Assembly: GCA_030526455.1 (NCBI GenBank)
Contig: JAUNCU010000064.1
Location: 1-14,054 of the forward strand
Direction of reading: 5' to 3'
Source: Bacteroidales bacterium
GTDB lineage: Bacteria > Bacteroidota > Bacteroidia > Bacteroidales > Muribaculaceae
Length of the DNA: 14,054 nt
Shown here: positions 1-6,454 of the stretch, one piece after another
How the letters are laid out: every line of letters starts with the position of its first letter
Numbering within the stretch: the first letter of the stretch is position 1
Made by a program: the position numbers and the translations under genes
Notes under the pieces: model-generated
Database searches by the model: none
What the model was told of the DNA's origin: nothing
Seen by the model: only the letters and a program-made list of their open reading frames with translations

Positions 1-78
1 TCGTTATTTTTTTCTAAAAAAGCGCAGTATTGCTTATCCCGAACTCGCGTTATTATTTTGTTTACCAACGCCTAATGC

Positions 79-98
79 GGACGCGATGTATCGCGTCC
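79..98. repeat. Short GC-rich palindrome, candidate interspersed repeat
   Basis: An 8-bp perfect inverted repeat, GGACGCGA / TCGCGTCC, with a 4-nt TGTA loop stands out in A/T-rich surroundings. The arms are not followed by a T-run on either strand, so it does not look like a factor-independent terminator. From memory, similar palindromes built on GACGCGAT-ATCGCGTC recur as multicopy intergenic elements in various bacteria; whether this one is multicopy cannot be judged from one window. Confidence 0.5.
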
Positions 99-180
99 CT
101 ACCATGAATTTCCTATTTTTTTGCTTGTTTTTGATTTTTGACACACCCCCAATTTTGTCACTGGATGTGCTCATTTAATT

Positions 181-216
181 GTTTGTTTTTGTTTTTCTTT
201 GTTTTTCTTGTTTTTT
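181..216. other. T-rich low-complexity tract
   Basis: A run made almost entirely of T, interrupted by single G or C residues every 4-6 bases (GTTTGTTTTTGTTTTTC-like units). It lies downstream of the tsf terminator. It may be an intrinsically bent or easily melted segment or a slippage-prone low-complexity tract; no function is shown. Confidence 0.5.
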
Positions 217-283
217 CGTGACACACTTTCATGTGCCGAATCCTGACATTTCCCCAGCACTTTGCCACTCGCTAAACGCAGAG

Positions 284-307
284 AGGCAGCCCTGTGTGGG
301 GCTGCCT
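284..307 (-). terminator. Probable terminator of the rplM-rpsI-rpsB-tsf operon
   Basis: A perfect 9-bp stem (AGGCAGCCC / GGGCTGCCT) with a 6-nt loop begins 30 nt past the tsf stop codon in the direction of transcription. The T-run after the stem on the minus strand is weak (CTCTGCGTTT), so it could also be an RNA-stabilising 3' hairpin. Position and stem strength favour a 3' end for the operon. Confidence 0.6.
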
Positions 308-336
308 TCTTGCGATTATGCTAATTTATGATAAAA

Positions 337-1332
337 TTAGTCAGCGTTGAGGTTAACACGCTTCATGTCGATTGCGGCGAGTTCCTTGTTGAAAGTCTTC
401 AAGTAGTTAGCCACAGTCATCTTGTCAACACCGTCAGCGTCGATTTCTTGTTCCATGAGCACGTTTTCAGCGAAGAATTTGTTGAGACGGCCATTAGCGA
501 TGTTTTGGATCATCTGCTCAGGCATGTTAGCCTTCTTGGCTTCAGCAGTTTCTTCTTTGATCTTCTTTGCTTCAGCGAGTTGTTCTTCTGTCATGTAACC
601 CTTGCGGAGCGCTTCGTCCATGTGTTCTTCGGTTTCGCAGTAGTAAGCGTTGAAACCAGCCTTCTTCAGAGCGTTGTCAACAGCCTTCTTCACCTGTTCA
701 GCCTTAGTCTTTTCGATAGCGATGTTGAACTCTTCGTCGATCTTTTCTTGAGCGATTTGATCGCGAGTAGCAACGATTGGGTTCATAGACGCAACTTGCA
801 TAGCGATGGTCTTAGCCACTTCTTCATCGAGTGCGTTGTTGAAAGCAACAACGGTAGAGAGTTTCTTGTTGAAGTGGTTGTAAGCAACGGTTGCTTCACC
901 TTCTACTACAGCGTATTCGCCGAGTTCCATCTTTTCGCCGGTCACACCAGAGAGAGCCTTGATTTGCTCTTCTACTGTAGAGTCGTAGAGAGGGAGAGCG
1001 AGTACTTCGGCTGCAGTCTTAACGCCTGCTGCCATTGCTGCGTCGAGAGTGTCGTTAACGAGGTTAACGAACTTTTCGTTGTTAGCAACTGGTTCGGTTT
1101 CGCACTTGATAGAGATCACTGCAGCCACCTTGCCGTTAGCCTTAGCCAGAGAGCGGCCTTCGGCTGCGTCGCGGTCGGCGCGCTTTGCTGCGATTGCTTG
1201 ACCACGCTTGCGAACGATTTCGATAGCCTTGTTCAAGTCGCCTTCTGCTTCAGCGAGAGCCTTCTTGCAGTCAACCATACCAGCGCTGGTGATTTTGCGC
1301 AACTTCTTAATATCTTCGATACTAACTGCCAT
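337..1332 (-). CDS. tsf: Translation elongation factor Ts
   Basis: EF-Ts is the guanine-nucleotide exchange factor that regenerates EF-Tu-GTP in the cytoplasm. The 331-aa product has the N-terminal UBA-like helical domain (about residues 1-45, with the AGMVDCKKAL segment typical of the family), then the core EF-Tu-binding subdomains and a long C-terminal part, a length normal for Bacteroidales. I start at the ATG at 1332 (MAVSIEDI), which matches family N-termini; an in-frame TTG three codons upstream is less likely. It is the last gene of the operon, 45 nt after rpsB, followed by a hairpin at 284-307. Odd point: the family's TDFV signature reads TEPV, so residues 80-81 are Glu-Pro instead of Asp-Phe. 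Identity is certain; the effect of the substitution is open. Confidence 0.97.
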   Translation of the reverse strand: MAVSIEDIKKLRKITSAGMVDCKKALAEAEGDLNKAIEIVRKRGQAIAAKRADRDAAEGRSLAKANGKVAAVISIKCETEPVANNEKFVNLVNDTLDAAMAAGVKTAAEVLALPLYDSTVEEQIKALSGVTGEKMELGEYAVVEGEATVAYNHFNKKLSTVVAFNNALDEEVAKTIAMQVASMNPIVATRDQIAQEKIDEEFNIAIEKTKAEQVKKAVDNALKKAGFNAYYCETEEHMDEALRKGYMTEEQLAEAKKIKEETAEAKKANMPEQMIQNIANGRLNKFFAENVLMEQEIDADGVDKMTVANYLKTFNKELAAIDMKRVNLNAD

Positions 1333-1377
1333 AATTGTCAATTATTTAAAATAGTGTGATTGTTATGATCAATTAAA

Positions 1378-2196
1378 TTATTCCGCTGCTGGAGCCTCTT
1401 CTGCCTTAGGAGCGTCTTCTGCTACGGCTTTGCGGCGCACGCGTTGACGGCGTGGCTTTGCTTCGCCTTCGCCATCTTCGTCAGCGTCCTTGTTGTCAAC
1501 CTTTTCAACCTTGCGTTCTTCGAGACCTTCGTTGATGGCGTCGCAGAGGGTAGCGAGGATGAGGTCGATTGACTTAGAAGCGTCGTCGTTGGCAGGAATC
1601 ATGAAGTCGATGTCGGCAGGGTTGCTGTTGGTATCAACGATACCGAATACAGGAATACCGAGACGGTTTGCTTCAGCAACTGCGATGTGTTCCTTCATTA
1701 CGTCAACCACGAATACTGCAGATGGCAGACGGTTGAGGTCGGCGATAGAACCGAGGTTCTTTTCGAGTTTTGCACGCTGGCGAGTAACCTGGAGTTTTTC
1801 GCGCTTAGAGAGGTTGTCGAAAGTGCCGTCCTTCATCATCTTGTCGATCGAAGCCATCTTCTTCACAGCCTTGCGGATGGTGGGGAAGTTGGTGAGCATA
1901 CCACCTGGCCAGCGTTCGATCACGTAAGGCATGCCTACAGAAGCAGCACGGTCAGCAACTACTTGCTTTGCTTGCTTCTTGGTGGCTACGAAGAGAACCT
2001 TCTTGCCCGACTTTGCGATATTCTTAAGAGCAGCGGCTGCTTCTTCGAGTTTAGCCTGAGTCTTATAGAGGTCGATGATGTGAATGCCATTGCGCTCCAT
2101 GAAGATGTAAGGAGCCATAGCGGGGTTCCATTTGCGCTTGAGGTGGCCGAAGTGGCAGGTAGCCTCAAGTAATTGGTCAAAACTAGGTGTTTGCAT
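1378..2196 (-). CDS. rpsB: 30S ribosomal protein S2 (uS2)
   Basis: S2 binds late in 30S assembly near the platform and is needed for S1 recruitment in bacteria that have S1. The 272-aa product opens with MQTPSFDQLLEA and the conserved segments CHFGHLKRKWNPAM, FMERNGIHIIDL and FVATKKQAKQVV, with the WPGGMLTNF loop around residues 94-102 and FVVDVMKEHIAVAEA near 160-175. After about residue 225 there is a low-complexity tail, acidic then Arg/Lys-rich then Ala/Glu/Pro-rich, as in many Bacteroidales S2 proteins. The start at 2196 leaves the usual short N-terminus. It is preceded by a 184-nt gap after rpsI containing a strong two-tier hairpin (see 2234-2324), suggesting separate or autogenous control, and is followed by tsf, the classical partner. 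Confidence 0.97.
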   Translation of the reverse strand: MQTPSFDQLLEATCHFGHLKRKWNPAMAPYIFMERNGIHIIDLYKTQAKLEEAAAALKNIAKSGKKVLFVATKKQAKQVVADRAASVGMPYVIERWPGGMLTNFPTIRKAVKKMASIDKMMKDGTFDNLSKREKLQVTRQRAKLEKNLGSIADLNRLPSAVFVVDVMKEHIAVAEANRLGIPVFGIVDTNSNPADIDFMIPANDDASKSIDLILATLCDAINEGLEERKVEKVDNKDADEDGEGEAKPRRQRVRRKAVAEDAPKAEEAPAAE

Positions 2197-2233
2197 TGTT
2201 TTGTTAAAAATTTGTTTACGTTCTACTTAAATC

Positions 2234-2324
2234 AATCCCATAGTAGCCTCCCTTTGTGGATTGCAAAGGGCGAGAGTCTATGAGATTTGGATACTAAACT
2301 CTCTTTTGATTTTTTGTGAGAGAG
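2234..2324 (-). promoter_or_regulatory. Structured RNA leader of rpsB, candidate S2-responsive element
   Basis: In the transcript direction this stretch folds into two hairpins. The first (2299-2324) is a 6-bp CTCTCT/AGAGAG stem with a 14-nt loop. The second is two-tier: a 10-pair outer stem (2278-2287 with 2234-2243, one G-U pair) enclosing a 7-bp CCCTTTG/CAAAGGG inner stem (2264-2270 with 2250-2256) with a 7-nt loop. No T-run follows, so it is not an evident terminator. It ends 37 nt before the rpsB start. Ribosomal-protein leaders that bind their own product are common and rpsB leaders are known in other bacteria, so autogenous control is a reasonable inference. A weak promoter-like TATATTTC lies at 2348-2355 without a well-spaced upstream box. 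Confidence 0.5.
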
Positions 2325-2380
2325 ATAGCCAGTGAGAACCGGTAACCGAAATATATATATAATGTATATACAAAAATCGA

Positions 2381-2767
2381 TTAACGCTTGCTGAACTGGA
2401 ATCTCTTGCGAGCCTTTGGCTGACCTGGTTTCTTGCGTTCTACAGAACGTGGGTCGCGGGTCATGAAGCCTTCCTTGCGGAGAGCAGGCTTGTCTTCAGC
2501 GTTGATCTTAACAAGTGCGCGAGCAATTGCCAGACGCAGCGCTTCTGCTTGTCCCTTGTAGCCACCACCATTGAGGTTAACCTTGATGTCGTACTTTTCT
2601 ACAGCGTCAAGAGTGTTGAGGGGTTGCTTAACGATGAATTGAAGAATTGGAGATGGGAAATATTCTTCAAGTGCGATCTTGTTGATTGTAATTGCGCCAG
2701 TACCTTCGGCTACGAAAACGCGAGCCACGGCTGCTTTACGACGACCTACTGCATTAATTTGTTCCAT
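2381..2767 (-). CDS. rpsI: 30S ribosomal protein S9 (uS9)
   Basis: S9 sits in the 30S head; its basic C-terminal tail reaches the P-site tRNA. The 128-aa protein has the standard length and order: N-terminal INAVGRRKAAVARV, the LNGGGYKGQAEALRLAIARAL segment split over residues 65-86, the VERKKPGQPKARKRFQFSKR-type tail, and the conserved terminal Ser-Lys-Arg. It begins 12 nt after the rplM stop codon, the usual rplM-rpsI pair, and must be co-transcribed with it. A 184-nt gap containing RNA structure separates it from rpsB. Confidence 0.97.
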   Translation of the reverse strand: MEQINAVGRRKAAVARVFVAEGTGAITINKIALEEYFPSPILQFIVKQPLNTLDAVEKYDIKVNLNGGGYKGQAEALRLAIARALVKINAEDKPALRKEGFMTRDPRSVERKKPGQPKARKRFQFSKR

Positions 2768-2779
2768 ACTTCCAATTGA

Positions 2780-3259
2780 TTATTTGAGTTTGTTGATATC
2801 GATTACCTTTGGCTGCTGTGCTTCGTGTGGATGCTCAGAGCCGTTATAAATGTGCACATTCTTGAGGATTTGTGCTCCGAGACGGTTCTTTGGGAGCATA
2901 CCCTTAATCACGTGCAAGAACAGAGGGTGCATACCTGGAGTCATGCCTTTGCGTTCTGATTTCTTTTGGAGAATTTCAGGAGTTGCATAGCGCTGACCAC
3001 CTGGGTAACCGGTGTAAGAAACGTAGATACGTTCGTTCCACTTCTTGCCGGTCATTTTCACCTTGTCGGCATTGATGATAATTACGTTATCGCCACAATC
3101 AACGTGTGGAGTATAGCATGGTTTGTACTTGCCACGCAAAATTTTAGCAACTTTAGCGCACAAGCGACCCAGCACTTGGTCGGTAGCGTCGATTACTACC
3201 CATTCTTTGTTAACCTCTTCAGCCTTAACTGAATTTGTTTTGTAACTTAAAGTGTTCAC
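2780..3259 (-). CDS. rplM: 50S ribosomal protein L13 (uL13)
   Basis: L13 is an early-assembly 23S rRNA-binding protein of the 50S subunit. The 159-aa product shows the family blocks EWVVIDATDQVLGRL (residues 19-33), LRGKYKP, HVDCGDNVIIINA, the YTGYPGG loop and KGMLPKNRLG, ending QQPKVIDINKLK. The reading opens with GTG at 3259-3257: the translated N-terminus (MNTLSYKT) aligns with Bacteroidales L13 proteins and there is no nearby in-frame ATG. An AGGA nine bases before this GTG gives an unusually good Shine-Dalgarno match for this phylum and supports the start. It is first in the operon, with a near-consensus promoter at 3372-3403 and a leader of about 100 nt. Confidence 0.97.
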   Translation of the reverse strand: MNTLSYKTNSVKAEEVNKEWVVIDATDQVLGRLCAKVAKILRGKYKPCYTPHVDCGDNVIIINADKVKMTGKKWNERIYVSYTGYPGGQRYATPEILQKKSERKGMTPGMHPLFLHVIKGMLPKNRLGAQILKNVHIYNGSEHPHEAQQPKVIDINKLK

Positions 3260-3366
3260 TTTTAAAAATCCTGATTAATTTGTTAATTAAAAATCCTTAG
3301 GTACTCGGTTGAACACGGCCAAATGCTCTGCCTTTTCCTTTGAATAAATAAATTCGGACATAATCG
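3260..3366 (-). promoter_or_regulatory. rplM 5' leader, candidate L13-type autoregulatory RNA
   Basis: About 105 nt lie between the expected transcription start and the GTG start of rplM. Two exact copies of AGGATTTTTAA occur in the transcript direction (3297-3287 and 3272-3262), the second supplying the AGGA just upstream of the GTG. The 5' half is G/C-richer (GGCAGAGC, TTTGGCCG) but I found no long simple stem. From memory, a ribosomal-protein leader motif upstream of L13 genes has been described in Bacteroidia; this is the right place for one, but I cannot confirm the match. Confidence 0.35.
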
Positions 3367-3371
3367 GACTG

Positions 3372-3403
3372 CAAAGGTACGCATTTTTGGCGATAAAAAC
3401 AAA
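3372..3403 (-). promoter_or_regulatory. Promoter of the rplM-rpsI-rpsB-tsf operon
   Basis: On the minus strand TTTG (3403-3400) is followed after exactly 20 nt by TACCTTTG (3379-3372), an exact match to the Bacteroidota sigma-ABfr pattern TTTG-N19-21-TAnnTTTG. Transcription should start near 3365, giving a leader of about 105 nt. The TTTG box lies inside the T-tract of the terminator of the preceding gene. Confidence 0.85.
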
Positions 3404-3431
3404 AATCAGCCATTCGCAAGTGGCTGATTTT
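3394..3431 (-). terminator. Intrinsic terminator of the small secreted-protein gene
   Basis: A perfect 11-bp stem, AAAATCAGCCA / TGGCTGATTTT (3421-3431 with 3402-3412), with an 8-nt loop is followed on the minus strand by T-G-T-T-T-T-T. It begins 64 nt past the stop codon of the gene at 3495-3962. It ends the pta-ackA-secreted-protein transcript immediately before the rplM promoter and overlaps that promoter's upstream box. Confidence 0.85.
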
Positions 3432-3494
3432 CTTCATAAATCCCGATGAATTGTGTGATTTAACAAAGTTTAACTACAATTTAGCAGTTTTACT

Positions 3495-3962
3495 TCATTT
3501 TTCTAGGTTTTGGATGATGATTTGGAGTTTTGCAGCGCCGTTTTCGTCCTCGCTCTGTGCCATTCTTATGTGGGTGGAGGCGTCGGTAGCGCGCAGTATT
3601 CCGCTGCGGTTTTCGTAGTCGTCGCCCAGGAAGATGGGTGCCATTTCACGCAGCATCTGGTTGGTGTCGGTGAGGGTGAACCTGTCGTTTTCGAGCGTGA
3701 TCGACTGCAGTTTGCCGTCGGCGAAATGCAGTGTAGCCACATCCCACTGGTAGCCCTTGAGCCATATTTTGTTCACGATCACATCGTCGCCATCGATTTT
3801 TGGCTCGATGAATTGCTGCTTAAACTGGGCCTTGATGGTGTCGGCGGCAAATTGTGGCGTGGCCTTGCCCAGTTCGCATCCCCAGTAGTTGCGGTCGAGA
3901 CCGCCTGCCTGTGCCGCTGTGGCGATGCAGAAAGCGATGAGTGAAATTAAGAAATTGCGCAT
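3495..3962 (-). CDS. Small secreted protein of unknown function
   Basis: I do not recognise a family. The 155-aa product starts with a clear signal peptide (MRNF then a hydrophobic stretch to about residue 19, with an Ala-Gln-Ala cleavage site near 17-19). The only cysteine comes after cleavage (Cys29 in YWGCELGK), so it is not a lipoprotein. The mature part of about 135 aa looks like alternating beta strands with Asp/Glu/Lys-rich turns, and the early WGCELGKATPQF segment resembles the GxxLGxS-type opening of small Bacteroidota periplasmic proteins. It is downstream of ackA by 73 nt, with an 8-bp hairpin in between and no promoter match, so it is probably expressed by read-through from pta-ackA. 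It has its own terminator at 3394-3431. Confidence 0.8.
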   Translation of the reverse strand: MRNFLISLIAFCIATAAQAGGLDRNYWGCELGKATPQFAADTIKAQFKQQFIEPKIDGDDVIVNKIWLKGYQWDVATLHFADGKLQSITLENDRFTLTDTNQMLREMAPIFLGDDYENRSGILRATDASTHIRMAQSEDENGAAKLQIIIQNLEK

Positions 3963-3977
3963 GCTAAATAAGAATTA

Positions 3978-3998
3978 AGGGCTACGCGCGGTAGCCCT
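3978..3998 (-). terminator. Hairpin between ackA and the secreted-protein gene
   Basis: An 8-bp perfect stem AGGGCTAC / GTAGCCCT with a 5-nt loop, followed on the minus strand by TAATTCTTATTT. It lies 37 nt after the ackA stop and only 15 nt before the ATG of the next gene. The A/T-rich tail is imperfect as a terminator, so partial termination (attenuation) or an RNA-processing role are both possible. Confidence 0.55.
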
Positions 3999-4035
3999 AT
4001 ATTATATAATGTGTAAATTATATGCTAAACCGGTG

Positions 4036-5241
4036 TTATGGTTCGCGACCTTCCACAATGGCTTCGGTGTCTTTGGCAATCATGTATTCCTCGTCGGTAG
4101 GAATTACCACCACGGTGACGGTACTCTTTGGAGTGCTGATGATTTGTTCTTCACCGTTGTTGGCATTGTTCACCGCTTCGTCCACCTCAGCGCCCATGAA
4201 GCCGAGCGAGCGGCACACGTTGGCACGGATGCTGGCCTGGTGTTCGCCCACACCGCCGGTAAACACGATGATGTCGACACCATTCATTTCGGCAGCGAAT
4301 GCACCCACGTATTTTGTCACGCGGTTCTCATACATGTCGAGCGCGAGTTTTGCTCTTTCGTCGCCTTCGTCGGCAGCAGCGTTGATTTCGCGCATGTCGG
4401 GAGAGATGCCAGTCACGCCCGAAACACCGCTCAACTTATTCACCACGTCGAGCATGCCACGGTAGTTGAGGTTGTGCTTCTCCATGAGGAAGAGGAGCGC
4501 GCCTGGGTCGACGTCGCCGCAGCGGGTACCCATCATCAAGCCCTCGGTAGGGGTGAGGCCCATGGTGGTGTCGATGCTCTTGCCATCCTTCACAGCAGTG
4601 ATACTGCCGCCGTTGCCAATGTGGCAGGTGATGATCTTCTTGCCCTGTGGCTCAACGCCCAGGAATTCGCACACGCGCTGCGTAACGTAGCGGTGGCTGG
4701 TGCCGTGGAAACCGTAGCGACGCACGTGGTCGATGATGTAGTATTTATAAGGAAGGGCGTACATGTAGGCCTTTGGTGGCATGGTCTGGTGGAAAGCGGT
4801 GTCGAACACAGCCACCTGTGGAATCTCTGGCAGCACCTCGTTGATGGCGTCGATACCGGCCATGTTCACGGGGTTGTGCAGTGGAGCGATGCTGTAGCAT
4901 TCTTTGATTTTTGCAATCACCTCCTCGTCGATGAGCACGCTCTTGTTGAACTTCTCGCCGCCGTGCACCACGCGATGGCCCACAGCGTCGATTTCGCTGA
5001 ACGACGCGATGCAGCCATATTGCTTGCTGGTGAGGTTGTCGAGAATCGACTTGATGGCGCCCACGTGGTCGGTGATATCGAGGTCTTGCTGAATTTTCTT
5101 GCCTTCAAACTTGAATTTGATAAAAGCGTCGGGCAGACCGATTTTTTCAATGCCACCTTCGGCGAGAACCTTGTTGGCTTTAATCTCGATGAGTTTGTAT
5201 TTAACAGAACTACTGCCGCAATTCAATACTAAAATATTCAT
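4036..5241 (-). CDS. ackA: Acetate kinase
   Basis: AckA catalyses acetyl-phosphate + ADP = acetate + ATP in the cytoplasm, the ATP-yielding step of acetate fermentation. The 401-aa length is standard. Active-site residues known from the Methanosarcina enzyme are recognisable: Asn7 in LVLNCGSSSVKY, Arg90 in GHRVVHGG, Asp147 in VFDTAFHQTMP, His179 in YGFHGTSH, Arg240 in MMGTRCGDVDPG, the nucleotide-binding FTGGVGE near 327-333, and the C-terminal PTDEE around 381-385. The start at 5241 gives the usual MNILVLNCGSSS N-terminus. It lies 18 nt after pta, so the two form one transcription unit from the promoter at 6304-6335. A hairpin follows at 3978-3998. Confidence 0.98.
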   Translation of the reverse strand: MNILVLNCGSSSVKYKLIEIKANKVLAEGGIEKIGLPDAFIKFKFEGKKIQQDLDITDHVGAIKSILDNLTSKQYGCIASFSEIDAVGHRVVHGGEKFNKSVLIDEEVIAKIKECYSIAPLHNPVNMAGIDAINEVLPEIPQVAVFDTAFHQTMPPKAYMYALPYKYYIIDHVRRYGFHGTSHRYVTQRVCEFLGVEPQGKKIITCHIGNGGSITAVKDGKSIDTTMGLTPTEGLMMGTRCGDVDPGALLFLMEKHNLNYRGMLDVVNKLSGVSGVTGISPDMREINAAADEGDERAKLALDMYENRVTKYVGAFAAEMNGVDIIVFTGGVGEHQASIRANVCRSLGFMGAEVDEAVNNANNGEEQIISTPKSTVTVVVIPTDEEYMIAKDTEAIVEGREP

Positions 5242-5259
5242 AGTCGGGATTTTGAAAAA

Positions 5260-6279
5260 TTATTTTACTCTGTTTATTGCTTGGTTACTTGTGATGAGGA
5301 GCGTTTTGTAGATCTCGTCGGCGTTGCATCCGCGCGAGAGGTCGTTAACCGGTGCGGCCAGACCTTGCAGAATTGGGCCCACAGCGGTGGCGCCGCCCAG
5401 TCGCTGCACCAGTTTGTAGGCGATGTTGCCCACTTCAAGGTTGGGGAACACCATCACGGTGGCGTTGCCGGCAACGGGGCTGCCTGGCGCCTTGAGTTGA
5501 GCCACCGATTCCACAATGGCGGCGTCGGCCTGGAGTTCGCCGTCAATCACGATGGTGGGGTCGATTTCCTTTGCCTTAGCGGTGGCATTCACCATCTTGG
5601 TCACCTTCTCATGCTTAGCGCTACCCTTGGTGGAGAAACTCAGCATCGCCACGCGAGGGGTGATGCCGGCGAGTTTTTCGGCGGTGCGAGCGGTGAGCAC
5701 GGCGGTCTGTGCCAGTTCGTCCTCGTTGGGGTCGGGCATCACGGCGCAGTCGGCAAACACGAGCATGCCCTTTTCGCCATATTTCTTAGCGCTCTCTTCG
5801 GGGAGCACGATGATGAACGCGCCCGACACACTGTTCACGCCGGGTGCGGTCTTCAGAATCTGGAAAGCGGGACGCAGCACGTCGCTGGTGGCGTGGATGG
5901 CGCCCGACACCATGCCGTCGGCCTCGTCGGCCTTCACGAGCAAGCAACCGAGGTAGAGCGGGTCGGCGGCTTTTGCTCTCGCCTGCTCAATGGTCACGCC
6001 CTTGCTCTTTCTGAGTTCGTAGAAGAGTTGGGCGTATTTCTCGATTTCTTCACCGTTGGTGTTGTCGACGAACGTTGCCTTGTCGATGTTGGCCAAGTTG
6101 AGTTCTTCGGCCTTTTTCAGGATTTCTTCCTTGTTGCCGATGAGAATGATTTTGCCGGTGCCTTCAGCCAGCATTCTGTCGGCTGCTATCATGTTGCGCT
6201 CTTCGGTGCTTTCTGGCAGCACGAGGCGCTGAGGGTTGGCTATGCCTTCTTTCTTTAATTTTTCAAATAATGGTTCCAT
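5260..6279 (-). CDS. pta: Phosphate acetyltransferase (phosphotransacetylase)
   Basis: Pta converts acetyl-CoA + phosphate to acetyl-phosphate + CoA, feeding AckA. The 339-aa product is the short form consisting of the catalytic PTA_PTB domain only, without the N-terminal regulatory DRTGG part of the long enterobacterial form. Visible family motifs are LVLPESTEERNM (19-30), DGMVSGAIHATSDVLRPAFQ (121-140), the SFSTKGSAKHEKV block near 214-226, IDGELQADAA (245-254) and NDLSRGCNADEIY (312-324), whose Ser315-Arg316 pair corresponds to the CoA-site Ser-Arg of the archaeal enzyme. The start at 6279 gives MEPLFEKLKK, a typical N-terminus. It is the first gene of the pta-ackA unit, with a Bacteroidota-type promoter just upstream. 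Confidence 0.98.
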   Translation of the reverse strand: MEPLFEKLKKEGIANPQRLVLPESTEERNMIAADRMLAEGTGKIILIGNKEEILKKAEELNLANIDKATFVDNTNGEEIEKYAQLFYELRKSKGVTIEQARAKAADPLYLGCLLVKADEADGMVSGAIHATSDVLRPAFQILKTAPGVNSVSGAFIIVLPEESAKKYGEKGMLVFADCAVMPDPNEDELAQTAVLTARTAEKLAGITPRVAMLSFSTKGSAKHEKVTKMVNATAKAKEIDPTIVIDGELQADAAIVESVAQLKAPGSPVAGNATVMVFPNLEVGNIAYKLVQRLGGATAVGPILQGLAAPVNDLSRGCNADEIYKTLLITSNQAINRVK

Positions 6280-6303
6280 TAGTTATTATGGTATTTATTA
6301 GTG

Positions 6304-6335
6304 CAAATTTAATAAAAAAATGGCATATCTTGAAA
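6304..6335 (-). promoter_or_regulatory. Promoter of pta-ackA
   Basis: On the minus strand TTTC (6335-6332, one mismatch to TTTG) is followed after 20 nt by TAAATTTG (6311-6304), an exact TAnnTTTG -7 box. It lies 24 nt before the pta start codon, leaving a very short leader. Confidence 0.7.
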
Positions 6336-6454
6336 TTTTTCTCTAAGTGATTTTGGTGATTCTGCACAATGCCAAAAATCTGTGCCGATTTTCCTCTATG
6401 CCTGGCTTTAATTATGCAGTTTTCGCGGTTATTTTTCAAAAAAATGCAGTTTGA

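Larger units (their letters stand above)
1..336. other. Intergenic region downstream of tsf, no gene seen
   Basis: I find no convincing coding frame on either strand here. The stretch is A/T-rich and contains a GC-rich perfect palindrome (79-98), two copies of TGACACAC (139-146 and 219-226), a T-rich tract (181-216) and the probable tsf terminator hairpin (284-307). No match to the Bacteroidota promoter pattern was found on either strand, so the next gene to the left is not obviously transcribed from here. Confidence 0.7.

Noticed and set aside
181..216. Possible short repeat array (CRISPR-like)
   Set aside because: The T-rich units are 5-6 bases with no spacers of constant length; it is low-complexity sequence.
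1333..1341. TTG start adding three residues to EF-Ts
   Set aside because: Family N-termini begin at MAVSI-type sequence and an ATG is present there.
328..1359. Long plus-strand open frame (343 codons) opposite tsf
   Set aside because: It is the mirror of tsf, rich in Phe/His/Leu/Val from reversed codons, and resembles no protein; tsf on the minus strand is certain.
4009..5232. 407-codon plus-strand open frame opposite ackA, and a similar 325-codon one opposite pta (5281-6258)
   Set aside because: Both are His/Val-rich antisense shadows caused by codon bias in the real genes.
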